Shown in pieces: positions 1 through 9,284 of a DNA stretch of 12,831 bases. Every line of letters begins with the position of its first letter. Position 1 is the first letter of the stretch. Under the pieces are notes generated by a model. It made no database searches and was not told where the DNA came from. It was given only the letters and a program-made list of their open reading frames with translations. Made by a program: the position numbers and the translations under genes. Where the stretch lies: positions 313,533 through 326,363 of the forward strand of contig NW_003135344.1 in the NCBI RefSeq assembly GCF_000003605.2. The letters run 5' to 3'. The stretch is from Saccoglossus kowalevskii (taxonomy: Eukaryota; Hemichordata; Enteropneusta; Harrimaniidae).

Positions 1-2
1 AA

Positions 3-185
3 CAAACTGAGAGAATGAAAGAGAGGTGTATTGTCATACACGATAGCTCTTGGGACCCTGAAGCCTACACCTTGATCAAGTCAGCCATACAGTCTCTTCA
101 AGTGATTCCTAATGACGTTCCTTCCATTTTCACAGATTATTGTGTACACAGAGAAAATAAAGGCAACCATATGGAGAGGGTATAA
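3..185 (+). CDS. Possible 3' end of a plus-strand coding exon (weak, partial)
   Basis: One plus frame is open from the window's left edge (first codon at 3) to a TAA at 183-185. It gives about 60 residues, with Met codons at 15 and 171. The predicted peptide is mixed in composition and not low-complexity: it has a Trp-Asp-Pro-Glu stretch near the start and an alternating hydrophobic/polar middle. I recognise no family. If real, it would be a last exon with its upstream part outside the window. Against it, open frames of this size arise by chance in such DNA, and the same bases on the other strand form a convincing splice acceptor. That acceptor would put this stretch inside an intron of a minus-strand gene. 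No AATAAA lies close downstream; the first clear one is near 1327. I treat this as the less likely of the two readings. Confidence 0.2.
   Translation, partial: QTERMKERCIVIHDSSWDPEAYTLIKSAIQSLQVIPNDVPSIFTDYCVHRENKGNHMERV
7..42 (-). other. Putative 3' splice site (acceptor), minus strand
   Basis: Read on the minus strand, this has a TATGAC branch-point-like word (complement of about 34-39), then an almost pure pyrimidine tract, then CTCTCAG ending at position 7. The arrangement and the spacing of roughly 25-30 bases match a metazoan acceptor. The exon would begin at position 6 and continue leftward out of the window. It would pair with the donor at 7993 to give an intron of about 8 kb. This is inference from consensus only; a single acceptor can occur by chance. 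Confidence 0.35.
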
Positions 186-1600
186 TAATATGCAGCTGTA
201 CAAATAGGAAGATATTAGCAATACTAGTGTACAGTTTGCAAAAAATGTACGCAATGTAGTGAGCACAGGATTTTTGATGAAAAAAAAGAAGTGATTGCCA
301 GACAAAGTATAAAATGATGTCAATAATTATCGAGAGATATGTGCGTCACTGCTCGTCTTATTTACATTATTAATTCATACATGCTAGCTTTTCAAGATAA
401 TATGTCTACAGTTGGAATTCATGGGTGGACACCAACAAACTATGACTGAAATGAAACTGGAATCTGTTTGCAAAACAGTCTGCTTACATTTTTAAAGCAG
501 ATACATGTACCACAGTCGCCATGGCGCAGTGTTTGTGTTCCATGCGATGTAAACATTATTGTTTATTTAAACCAATTTGAAGGTTCGTTGGCGTAAAGAC
601 TGTCGGAATTGAAATCAGGGAATGGAATATTCCCAACGATTTCCAACATTTATGCAACTTATTTTAACTATCATGTTTATAAATTTGAGGTAGTGCGCTG
701 ATTGCCAATGAAAGTTCAATATGCGGGGTACCTTGTAATGATGACTTGAGTACAGATGCATATTTGCATATTTTCATTGCATTTGCATATTAGAAGTACA
801 TATCTCCAATATAAACTGGCACATACTGGATCATCAAAATATGTTTAATTCAGAACATAAACACACCTCTGTCATTTACATAGTGCGCACACTACTAAAA
901 GAACAGAAACGTAAGTACTTCAAAAATTAAAATGTATTAACCAAGCCAGTTTAATAATAGTTTATTTCAACAGCTTTTTATAACTTTATAAAAGGACATC
1001 AAAGAAATTGAACATTTTTAGTGGATCTAGCACATTACAATTGAGCGAGAAACTTGACAAGCAACAAGAGTATTAAAATTACGAAAAACTGAACACAGTA
1101 TTATTTTTCTTGATATCACATCATTGCTATATTTGATGGGGGGTGTGGGGAGTAAACAGTGACCAACATTTTGCTAAACATGCCATACAAGGAATAATTT
1201 CCCTGTGAAACAGACTTGAAATATATAGGGATGGGAGGAAGAGTCAGCTGTTGTTTATTACACATTTTTTAAAAGTAAGTAAGCTCTTTAAAACAGTGTT
1301 TGAAAATACATCCATGGCTATATATTAATAAAGTGCAAACAAAACATTCCAGATACATGTGTCTGAGAAAATATCCACCTTCATTTAAAAGGTCAATCTA
1401 TAATTTGTTTCAAGAAAAAAAAAACGTTTCACTTTTTAAGACAAAGATTCAGTACCCGATTCAGTGAGCTAAACCATGCTGACAAATTTTGTTCACCACT
1501 TATCCAACCTAGTTAAATTCACATGACAAGAAATTAATACTAAATTATGCAAAAGTAAATGATCAAATGTAACCTAGTTATAATAGTTACAGCTGTCAGG
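186..1600. other. AT-rich non-coding stretch, no gene seen
   Basis: No frame looks protein-coding and no RNA gene was recognised. Visible items are a G-rich patch at about 1138-1150, an AATAAA-containing word near 1327, repeated TTTGCATAT/CATTTGCATATT words near 762-792, and scattered homopolymers. The two octamer-like TTTGCAT words lie about 20 bases apart, but nothing else marks a promoter. Confidence 0.5.
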
Positions 1601-1612
1601 GCAATAGTGAAA

Positions 1613-1638
1613 GGTTCAAAGGTCATAGTACTAGGTCA
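1613..1638 (+). promoter_or_regulatory. Candidate nuclear-receptor site (DR1) with a third half-site
   Basis: GGTTCA-A-AGGTCA at 1613-1625 is a direct repeat of receptor half-sites with a one-base spacer, the arrangement bound by HNF4/RXR-type receptors. A perfect AGGTCA follows at 1633-1638. These half-sites are seen directly. Regulatory function is inference; such motifs occur by chance and there is no nearby promoter. Confidence 0.25.
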
Positions 1639-1639
1639 G

Positions 1640-2590
1640 AGACCAGGGATTGGTAGATTTGCTAGTTGCGGCTGACCAATCAGAAATACTGACACAAATG
1701 AGTGGTAGGACAAAAGCGAGCTGATAAAATATATAAACTATTAATAATTTGTGGAATATTTTTTTTTTTCAATTTTGTTCAATTCCTACTGTTAAACATA
1801 ATACTGCAAATAAATACAGCAAATTTACTTCTTTAAAAATGTTACACTGATCAGGAAATATATTAATTCACTCAATTTTGGGGGATGGGGTATAATTTTG
1901 TTTGTTAGCCTTTATATATAAGCGTTGAAAACCTATCCAAATTAAAACTTGAACAAACTACAGTTGTATCTTCAAATATCCTTTGGACAACAAATAATCT
2001 ATAATGCTATCTATGCCACCTGTAAATGTTTGTCAAGTTCAATAAAACAATCTACCTAGACACATGGGCAAACTACAACTCTGATACATAGGCATACATA
2101 TTTACCCCGGTATATTTTCATTTCCCAGATGAAAATAAGTGATTTTGTTGGATTTACACAACAGTATGTTTTTATAACTCATGGGGAAAAAATACCAAAA
2201 TGTCACAGATACAACAGGTGAAAATCAAGTATGGAAATGACACAAATATACATAAATTCTATCAGCAACAACAGATTATGTTTGAGATGACAAACTTGTG
2301 AGAAAAGAGATTAATGAAAGGAAGTTGAACAGCTGAAGAGTAACAATTGTGCCTTTAGTAATGAATTCCCCCCAAAGATCATCTCCTGATTTATTATTTT
2401 AAAAACCCTGTGAAAAAACGAGAATAATAATGACAGATGAATAAATAATTTTCTTGCATGCAAGGCACAGCATTTTCTTTTCTACCAACATTTCATTATT
2501 AACCATGCCATCTGTTCTTTTATGCAGATTTTACTAATTTTGCTAGTCTATTTTTACCACAAATACTGTAATCTGTGAACTAAGTAGCAA
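1640..2590. other. AT-rich non-coding stretch, no gene seen
   Basis: No coding frame, tRNA or repeat array was recognised. A CCAAT-containing word (GACCAATCAG, about 1674-1683) and a T-run at about 1759-1769 are the only notable items. Confidence 0.5.
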
Positions 2591-2593
2591 AAA

Positions 2594-2842
2594 ATGTCAA
2601 AACATGATGAACGCAGTCAACTGCCTTACAGAAATATGTATTCCAGTGAAGAGAAAACAATCCAGTGTATCATTCAAAAGTCCTACATCCAGATCGAAGC
2701 AACTTCCCCACAGACCATGCTCTCCTTGTCAAGAATGTCCGACTCATTCAAGCAAGACATAAACTCGAACAGTATTAACATGACATTTCATTCACAATAT
2801 ACTGTAGTAGTTTTTTTTTTTTTAACAGCACTGCTCCAATAA
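2594..2842 (+). other. Less AT-rich block with a chance-like open frame
   Basis: A plus frame of 82 codons opens with ATG at 2594 and ends in a T-run at about 2809. The predicted peptide is Ser/Gln/Met-rich with no recognisable domain. On the minus strand the same block also holds a frame ending at a TAG near 2690 that could be read as a short protein end, but a purine-rich stretch lies where its acceptor tract should be. I list the block because it is less AT-rich than its surroundings. It could be a conserved non-coding element, part of an untranslated region, or nothing. Confidence 0.15.
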
Positions 2843-2849
2843 TTTTCAG

Positions 2850-3570
2850 TGTAGCAAAATCCAATCAATGTGCCTATGTTAAAATCTATTTGTTTACGCC
2901 GGAGGGCACGTAACTAATGGGTTACCTACTTTTGTCCCACGATAGTGTTACTTTATCCTAACTTCTGTTCAGAATTTCACAGTGAAACGTTTTAATTTCA
3001 ACTTCTGATGTATCTTTGAAACAAAATGATGTTATCTTTCAAGTTCAATACTACATCCTTAAAATGACATAGCAAAAATGAACTCTCTGGCTTAACCTTC
3101 CTTACTAGAAATCCAAGTAGGAGTTCATTACTATAAGGGTCAATGGGAAAGTACAACTGGCAATGTTATTCCAGGCAGCAGAATCAATTTTTTTCCGCTA
3201 CTTCATCATCAACAAAATCTATTTTAATTGGTTCTCTACATGGAATGTAGGAGGCTCGCAGCAATCATGTTTGTATTTGTACTATTATAAGCACACATAC
3301 AAATTAATTTATTTATTCATACTGGATGATAAATATGACTTAGTTTGACAATAGATACACCTCTGTCATACTTTATTAATACAGAACACACCAAATTTAC
3401 AGATTTTTCCATGTGATCGTAATAGAGTAATATTTTGTTTATATGCATTGTAGATCAGCTTCTTATAATATGGTAATATTTCAGATAATAAAATCCTGAG
3501 AAAAGCAGACAGAATTCAAGTATCATTCACAGACAACTTACTATGGACTTCAGCAGTTAGAGATTAGATA
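2850..3570. other. AT-rich non-coding stretch, no gene seen
   Basis: No supported gene. A 61-codon open frame at 3163-3348 is rich in Tyr, Phe, Ile and Leu, as expected from translating AT-rich DNA, and I do not consider it coding. Confidence 0.5.
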
Positions 3571-3575
3571 CCACA

Positions 3576-3633
3576 GACAATGTCAATGGTTGACAGTGGT
3601 GACCACAGTCAACCATGGCTGCTGACCATTGTC
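3576..3633. repeat. Nested palindrome (long hairpin)
   Basis: The inner part, 3586-3616, reads ATGGTTGAC, A, GTGGT, G, ACCAC, A, GTCAACCAT. It is a 31-base near-perfect palindrome with a single-base centre and one A-A mismatch per arm. Outside it, GACAATG (3576-3582) pairs with CATTGTC (3627-3633). The right arm carries about seven extra bases, which would bulge. A hairpin in RNA or cruciform DNA is possible. No terminal duplication or transposase is visible. Confidence 0.7.
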
Positions 3634-3639
3634 CAGCCT

Positions 3640-4110
3640 AACGCGCATGTATTAAAAAATATACTTTGGGCTTGACTACAAGTCTTTATGACAACAGTGA
3701 AACTTTTGCTGCTACAAAATTCTGTTAAATTCATGAACATTAGAAATTAAAGTGAGACAAGGGAAATGTACTAGATAACTTGGAACCAATAGAGTGTCGA
3801 ATACATTTTTCACAAATACAATATGGTTATCGTTTTTGATCTGTTAGCAGCATATGTGCTTATGTAAGTGGAAGTAGGTGTGTCTATGATCAAAATAGGT
3901 CATAATATAATGATAAAGTATAAAGGAAATTCAATATTTTTGTTTATCAACACCTCTATAGAAAATGTATTTTAATAGCCCAAATATGGCACTGTATTTT
4001 CTCTAATAGTAGTGCATGATAACAGGTATATCTTTATGGTCAAAATTAAGGTCATATATATGAATTGAAGAAGTGCTTGAGTGCTTCTAATAGAGCAAAT
4101 ACATATAACT
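3640..4110. other. AT-rich non-coding stretch, no gene seen
   Basis: No coding frame or RNA gene. Two AGGTCAT words occur (about 3896 and 4048), related to the GGTCA-type words that recur between 3590 and 4370. Confidence 0.5.
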
Positions 4111-4116
4111 CACTAG

Positions 4117-4258
4117 GACCATGGTCAACCTGGTGACATATATATAAAATATAAATAAAAATAGTTTTTTGCCATTTATTGAATATCTCAACAATTACCA
4201 TGGTTTAACTGCAGTACAGTCAATACATGTACATGTATACACTGGACCATCGTCAACC
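4117..4258 (+). repeat. Two copies of a 14-base motif, GACCATSGTCAACC
   Basis: GACCATGGTCAACC at 4117-4130 and GACCATCGTCAACC at 4245-4258 differ at one base. Both are preceded by ACT and a G-rich dinucleotide or trinucleotide. The GTCAACC part also occurs in the right arm of the palindrome at 3576-3633. They may be pieces of a decayed dispersed repeat. Confidence 0.45.
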
Positions 4259-4343
4259 CAAGATGATCAAAAAACAGGATTCATTTACCCAGGTCAGCAC
4301 AGGTGGACCCATTAACTTACATGTAGCTCAAATTAGGATAAAA

Positions 4344-4373
4344 TGTGGTCGACCACAGGTCACTGAACCATAG
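4344..4373. repeat. Perfect 14-base palindrome, diverged relative of the 3576-3633 hairpin
   Basis: TGTGGTCGACCACA at 4344-4357 is a perfect palindrome. With its right flank (GGTCACTGAACCAT) it aligns with the core and right arm at 3595-3616 (GTGGT, GACCACA, GTCA, ACCAT) if small indels are allowed. This suggests common origin of the two sites. Confidence 0.5.
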
Positions 4374-4379
4374 TACATC

Positions 4380-6540
4380 TGTGATAGTTCGTGGCCAAAA
4401 GCTGCCCTCCCAACATGCTAAAAATTAGATAAGATAGGATATTTTGTTTGACACACACAACAGAACAGATAAACCAAATATTAAATTATCCCTTATTTTT
4501 GACTATAGAAACATCTACATGATCTACGTAAACCAGCGCTACTAAAGGAACAAATATGATACATGTAGTACTAGCACGTGTACTTTCAATCAAATATAAT
4601 AAATCACTTAACTTCACTAGAGAAAAACTTCCACCAGTCACTCAGTGAAAATCGCGAAATTCTCAAGTAGTGAACATTTTTTTGGGGTCATACAACTCAG
4701 AGCATCGGATACTTTTTTTTTTTTTTTACAAAACCCATAAAATGATGAAAATACATTGGTTTACTATAGCTTTGGTGTATGTTACTTCAGATAATCTATA
4801 TACATCTAATTTGATCATTAACATTTTATTCTATCATCTTGAAATGATTTGTGATGTAGATTTCAACAATAATGACCAGCTTGTGTGTTTCTCACCAAAT
4901 CTAAACTTTTTTTTTTGTGTGAACAAATTTTGAAGATGACAAACATTCCTTGCAAATCTCCAACGTTTTTAGCAGTTTGAATAAAAGACCCTTTCTGATA
5001 AAATGTTTAGAAGAACAGCCAATCAATTACACGACATTCTTGCAAATAAGCACAGGTACTTGTTTGGATCTCAAAGACCAGCTCGTCTTACTCCAAAGTG
5101 TCTGTAATTTTAATTTCTGGACCATGATTCTAAAATGTCATACATGTACTTTCGGATTTTAATTTCTGGATGTATTTTCAGTATTAAAATAATGCTCCTA
5201 AAATTTTCACACATTGTTTTTTTCGAAACAATTGCTTAGTAGGATAAAATTGATCTCATCTCTCAATTGAGGAGGAATTGTATATCCCCTTGGACAGCCC
5301 TCCCCCCACCCCAATCTTTGCACTTTTGACAGATTTGGTAACATTGCATTCTGAATTGCGTTTGTACAGATCTGACTGAACATCACAAGCCATTATGACA
5401 CTCAAGTAAGAATTATTCAGAGTTGTTTCGACATCCTGGTTTTAAAAGTACATGTACCAAGGTTTTTACTCCATGTAAGATGGCACAGTGGTAGATTTTT
5501 TTATGATAAAATGTCCAAACTATTTGTTACTGACTTAACAAACAGAAAGATCTTGGAGTTGTCAGTCAAGATTGAAAAATCAAGATTTTTAAGACAGTAC
5601 AGAGAGGGGAATAAATTGTAAAGAATACGGAACTGCATGCAGTTATACACTGCTTATATTTTGTTTAAATGAAAACAAAGACAAGCCCAGATGGTTCTGA
5701 TTGAAAACACCAACGGTCAGTAAAATGGATTCAATTACCAAGAGATTTTAGAAAACTGGACAAGTACAATTGACTGAATGAAAAGAAAGGCGGGCTGGGC
5801 TGTAAACACACTACCATCTGATGCTAGCGTTGTGAGAGGTCAACTTTGAAAGCCTGAATAAAAAAAATTACTTTAATTTAAATAAAAAAGGTCAACTGCG
5901 CAGGCTTGTCTAAGACTAAGAACAAAAGTTTCCTAAAAGATTTTTTTTGTTTGCATAAGTGATTGTGATTTGAAGTTAAAAATTAAACGAATGTAAATAA
6001 AATTTTAAAAAGGTATGACAGGGCAGATGTTTGTGCAGCAGGCAATAGAACAAAAAATTCAGCTGCAACAAGCTCACTGGCATTGATCAACAAAATGGTG
6101 AGGTGTTAAATTTAATTTTAATTACTTTTGTTGGCTATACAGATTCTATTTACCAGTTGACAGGTTATTGTCTTTCAAATTAAACACAAAAAATACAACA
6201 GATTTACCAGTTTCATTGAAGCAGGAGAAATAAATGGATATAAATAAATTATAAAAATTTACTTTTACATCTTTCAAGTTAAAAACAATATACATGACAA
6301 TTTAAAAAATTCTTAATCGTCTTGGAAAACTTAAGTTACACAATTTTTGGAAATTAGGAAGACAAATTTTTTTAAATAATAGGCATTTTTCAGGAAATGA
6401 AAAAAAAAAAACAGGAAAGTAACCAACAATTTTTTCTCCATGCACCATTATTATTTGCAATTGTTTTAATAAGAAAGTTATTCTAAGTGGATTTTTTTTT
6501 CAATTAGACAAATATGAAATTAAAAATTCATTATAAAAAA
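4380..6540. other. AT-rich non-coding stretch, no gene seen
   Basis: No supported gene. Open frames at 4670-4933 and 4950-5162 are Phe/Asn/Leu-rich or undistinguished and I regard them as chance; the block about 4950-5110 is less AT-rich than its neighbours. Other items are a C-rich tract at about 5300-5313, ACATGTAC-type words (near 5142 and 5450), and AATTTAAA-type low-complexity sequence at 5860-6400. Confidence 0.5.
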
Positions 6541-6776
6541 TAACAATTGTGGAAGAACCAGCAGAAAAGACAAGTTTGTTTCATGAAACAAGCTTTAGCC
6601 CCTTGTCAACAAACTCAGGGGGTCATACTGGTACCTACGACCAGTCTTCCAGTTTTGAGTTCATTTTGACACTGTTTCAAGTCACAAAAACTCGAAGTAT
6701 CTGCAGAAAACCACTGAAATCGATCAACAAGATGGAGGGTATTTTGAACAAGATGACAAACACGAAAAATAATTAA
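6541..6776. other. Less AT-rich block carrying two small hairpins
   Basis: This block sits between very AT-rich stretches and is less AT-rich than them. It contains a perfect 16-base palindrome, TTGTTTCATGAAACAA (6576-6591), bracketed by GACAAG (6569-6574) and CTTGTC (6602-6607). A second hairpin has arms ACTGGT (6627-6632) and ACCAGT (6640-6645) and a 7-base loop. A 75-codon plus frame spans it, but its start codon is not ATG and the peptide matches nothing I know. It may be a short interspersed element or a conserved non-coding element; neither is proved. Confidence 0.3.
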
Positions 6777-7987
6777 ATCTAAGTGGAAAAATAGAGAAGA
6801 ATAATCATAAAATATTACTCAAAATATGGGTCCTCGACGAGGAGTTGGAAAGAAAGTGAGGCAAGATGCTAACAAAACTTTAATGAAAATAAAATTGAGT
6901 TGTAAGCGAAAAAGAATGCAAGAGAAACTGACCTCTAATTCACACAACAGTCGACTAAAACGACCTTTCATATTTTAACAAGCGAGCGGTAATAAATTAG
7001 CAACAAACACCGCGTCGAGATGGGGGAAAACACGGTGAAAATTCGACCAAAAACGCACTAGAATGAATGGAAAATGACAGTTTAGACAGCTCGCGCTCTT
7101 GGGAGATTCGGGGAATAGTACCAAGACAAGAACAACACGTTCATGGCGAGAAAATGGCCGTGTTACTGGTAGAAGATACGGGGGATAATGGCTTTCATGG
7201 TTGTTGTTTTTCAATAAAAGAAATCGGAGATTTTCAACAGGAACGTTTAGAGGTCGCGGCGGGGAAACGCAAATTATGAACAAAATCTGAACCAAAACAG
7301 TGCCATTTTGGAGCAGGAAGGTGTCAGGTGACCTAAGCCTCCTCTATTTGGCTTTTTTTCGGGTAAACATAGACGATCTATGGGGCAAAGAGTGAAAAAT
7401 AAACGGCTTGTAAGTCCACCATTATATTTGCTCTTGTTTTTTATATAAAGGGCTCCGGATAAATTAAGGCACAATTTATGCGTGAATCGTAGGAACGAAC
7501 CAATTTCGCCGGCGAGAAACGCAAAATTGGGACACAATTGCCGAAAATATTTCAAAATACGAGGCATAAATGTTTTCGAAAGCGAGCAAGTATCCGATCG
7601 GCAGCGAAATCGGTTAAAGTGTGTGGAAAATGCGAGAGATTAGCGCGACAGGGCATAGGGACGACATATTACAAGTATTTGGCAGATGAAAACACAAATA
7701 ATCATCACACAACGCGAGCGAGCTGGCGGTGGAAAGGAGCCAAAAATGAACCAAAACAACCCAAAATCAAGCCCACAGTCATCGTCAATAACTCGTTATA
7801 CTCTAGTGTACCATTCTCTGTCAAAAACTGCGATATCTGGGCTTTAAAACGAGCCATAACCCGGCCCGCTTCGATAAAGACAATTTGGGGGCATTTCGAA
7901 CAAAGTAACTCGACACACACAACAAAAAACTCGATATTTGAACCGAAATTGGCATACATTTTCTGATCACAACACCGCAAAACGCAC

Positions 7988-7994
7988 ACTTACC
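7988..7994 (-). other. 5' splice site (donor), minus strand
   Basis: The minus-strand reading is G|GTAAGT, matching the U1 consensus after the exon's last base. It is the best donor I noticed in the CpG-rich island. It defines the right end of the proposed large intron. Confidence 0.45.
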
Positions 7995-8140
7995 GTGCTC
8001 CAGACACTCTCAGCTACCCAATTCCTCACTCAGACCACAGAAAAGTACGAAAAATAGAGTAAAAACCTGCAGAAAGCTGGAGTCCAAGGAATCCGAGAGA
8101 ATTAGGTTTTTCAGACAGGTTTTAAGGTTGAGCGCATGTG
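7994..8140 (-). other. Putative untranslated first exon, minus-strand gene (5' end approximate)
   Basis: On the minus strand the exon ends in CACG and is followed immediately by GTAAGTG, a near-ideal metazoan 5' splice site (GT at 7993-7992). It lies just downstream, in transcription direction, of a perfect CRE and inside the CpG-rich island. From 7994 to 8134 the minus strand contains no ATG. The only upstream ATG (8137-8135) gives an 8-codon frame ending in TGA at 8113-8111, so the exon would be 5' untranslated sequence with at most a tiny upstream ORF. The protein encoded must start in a later exon, probably left of this window, and cannot be named. The transcription start was not located; 8140 is a placeholder near the CRE. 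The donor could also be fortuitous. Confidence 0.4.
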
Positions 8141-8154
8141 GTTCCTTCAGTGTG

Positions 8155-8162
8155 TGACGTCA
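8155..8162. promoter_or_regulatory. CRE palindrome TGACGTCA
   Basis: A perfect eight-base CREB/ATF site, immediately followed by CGCG. It lies within about 20 bases of the proposed first exon's 5' end, the usual promoter-proximal location for functional CREs. A TATAAA-like word (8203-8208) lies about 40 bases further out, but its orientation relative to the gene is ambiguous. Confidence 0.45.
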
Positions 8163-8249
8163 CGCGTTTGATAAAACAATGCCAGTGAAAGAAATCGTCA
8201 CTTATAAACTGACCACTGACGGTTCAAAAATAACACTTCTGTTTTTTGG

Positions 8250-9185
8250 TTCCGTTTTTAGGACACCGAGGCTTTTCGAGCCACTGACAATATGTTATAG
8301 GAAGGTCAATTCTGCATTTTATTCAAATTAAAGCAGTTTATTCACGAGTAACAGTCGTTAAGCAAACGTCGACATGTTCACAGTGTTACAGCCCTGGGTT
8401 TGTGTTTTAAATGTCTTTTGTGTTTTTTTTTTTATTTTCTATTCAATGCACTGCCCTTTCTTCGTCCTGGCGAGTGACAAACTGCATTGAGCAAAAAGGC
8501 CAAGCCATGGTCGCGATCGAATAAACGAAGCCAAGGGCCCTATTTCAGCGAGTTTTTCATCGCGGAAAACGGTAAACATGACAGTCGCCTCTACGCATAA
8601 ACAAGCGTAAATCGTTTCCGCATTTCATACAACTATGTCACAAATAAATTCGGACAACCACGATTTGAAGGACCAAATGTAGAGGTAAAACGTACAAAAT
8701 ATCCTCTGTGTTATGTTATCGTTTAATCATAAAAATACGCGTGTTGCGCACGGTCAACATAATCCAGAATTGTCAAAGGCATATAAAATATGCATGTAGG
8801 TAGAGATGTATTAAAATAATTTACATGATGCCCTTTGAAACGTCACAGCGCCTCTCCAGAAATGATTTATTGCCTAGCGTTGGATAGGCAGCCATATTGA
8901 GGGTTGGTAGCAACATTGGACCCCTGATTTCTGTTTGCACGTCCGATGTGGGGCTAAATAAATGTGAATATTGTTTTTAAATATAATGACAGAGATAACT
9001 ATATGCTATTAATATAAACATCCATGGCAACCAAGTTGTTGTTGTTTACTTTTAGATAAGGTTGGTAATAAGACGAAAATAAAATCATGTTTTATGTGCC
9101 TTATAACGGAATATACTGGAAGAAATAAATACAATCAATACTCGTTCGCATCGATTCATATTTTTATTTGATGATAGCCACCAAC
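8250..9185. other. Non-coding stretch beyond the promoter, no gene seen
   Basis: No coding frame or tRNA-like structure was recognised. The first part is still CpG-rich (to about 8650). A small perfect hairpin has arms TGCCTA (8871-8876) and TAGGCA (8885-8890) with an 8-base loop. Confidence 0.5.
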
Positions 9186-9190
9186 CCAAA

Positions 9191-9193
9191 TAT

Positions 9194-9284
<91 letters not shown>
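9191..9284. repeat. (TTTA)n tetranucleotide microsatellite
   Basis: This is an uninterrupted period-4 run of 94 bases, about 23 copies. A repeat this pure and long is expected to be length-variable between individuals. The Leu-Phe-Ile-Tyr-repeat peptide that it would encode is an artefact of the period. Confidence 0.97.

Larger units (their letters stand above)
7..7993 (-). other. Putative large first intron of a minus-strand gene
   Basis: The stretch begins on the minus strand with GTAAGTG at 7993 and ends with a pyrimidine-rich AG at 7. Between these I found no exon I would defend. The sequence is AT-rich, has many homopolymer A/T runs (for example T-runs near 1760, 2810 and 4711; A-runs near 1416 and 6400), and its open frames are short with unremarkable composition. 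The portion nearest the donor (about 6820-7993) is richer in CG dinucleotides, as expected of a promoter-proximal first intron. The intergenic alternative cannot be excluded for the left part. Confidence 0.35.
6820..8650. promoter_or_regulatory. CpG-rich promoter-like island
   Basis: CG dinucleotides are frequent here, in words such as CGCCGGCG near 7509, GCGAGCGAGC near 7714 and CGCGTTTG near 8163. They are sparse in the AT-rich flanks. In invertebrates with gene-body methylation, retained CpG often marks unmethylated promoters. The island contains the putative first exon, its donor and a CRE. Stop codons are rarer, so overlapping frames open on both strands (6975-7295 minus, 7067-7279 plus, 7274-7567 minus, 7538-7966 plus, 7705-7989 minus). 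None has domain-like content; most begin without ATG. Confidence 0.45.

Noticed and set aside
90-113. Short minus-strand start reading Met-Ala-Asp-Leu-Ile-Lys as a first coding exon
   Set aside because: It stops after seven codons unless spliced at a poor donor (GTGTAG), so it is not supportable.
81-323. 80-codon minus-strand frame
   Set aside because: It is Phe/Leu/Tyr-rich from T-rich DNA, runs through a homopolymer and has no recognisable domain.
4670-5162. Two consecutive plus-strand frames (87 and 70 codons)
   Set aside because: The first spans T-homopolymers and is Phe/Asn-rich; neither begins at a convincing ATG or shows a domain.
7538-7966. 142-codon plus-strand frame as a Cys-containing (CRIPT-like) protein
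   Set aside because: Similarity is limited to one Cys-x-x-Cys group and neighbouring residues. The frame has no Met codon after its TTG start and overlaps other open frames in CpG-rich DNA.
7705-7989. 94-codon minus-strand frame as a coding exon
   Set aside because: It starts at GTG immediately inside the proposed intron, after the splice donor. Its hydrophobic content follows from the base composition.
8871-8890. TGCCTA/TAGGCA hairpin as a terminator or RNA gene
   Set aside because: A six-base stem is too short to be distinctive, and bacterial-type terminators are not expected in this genome.
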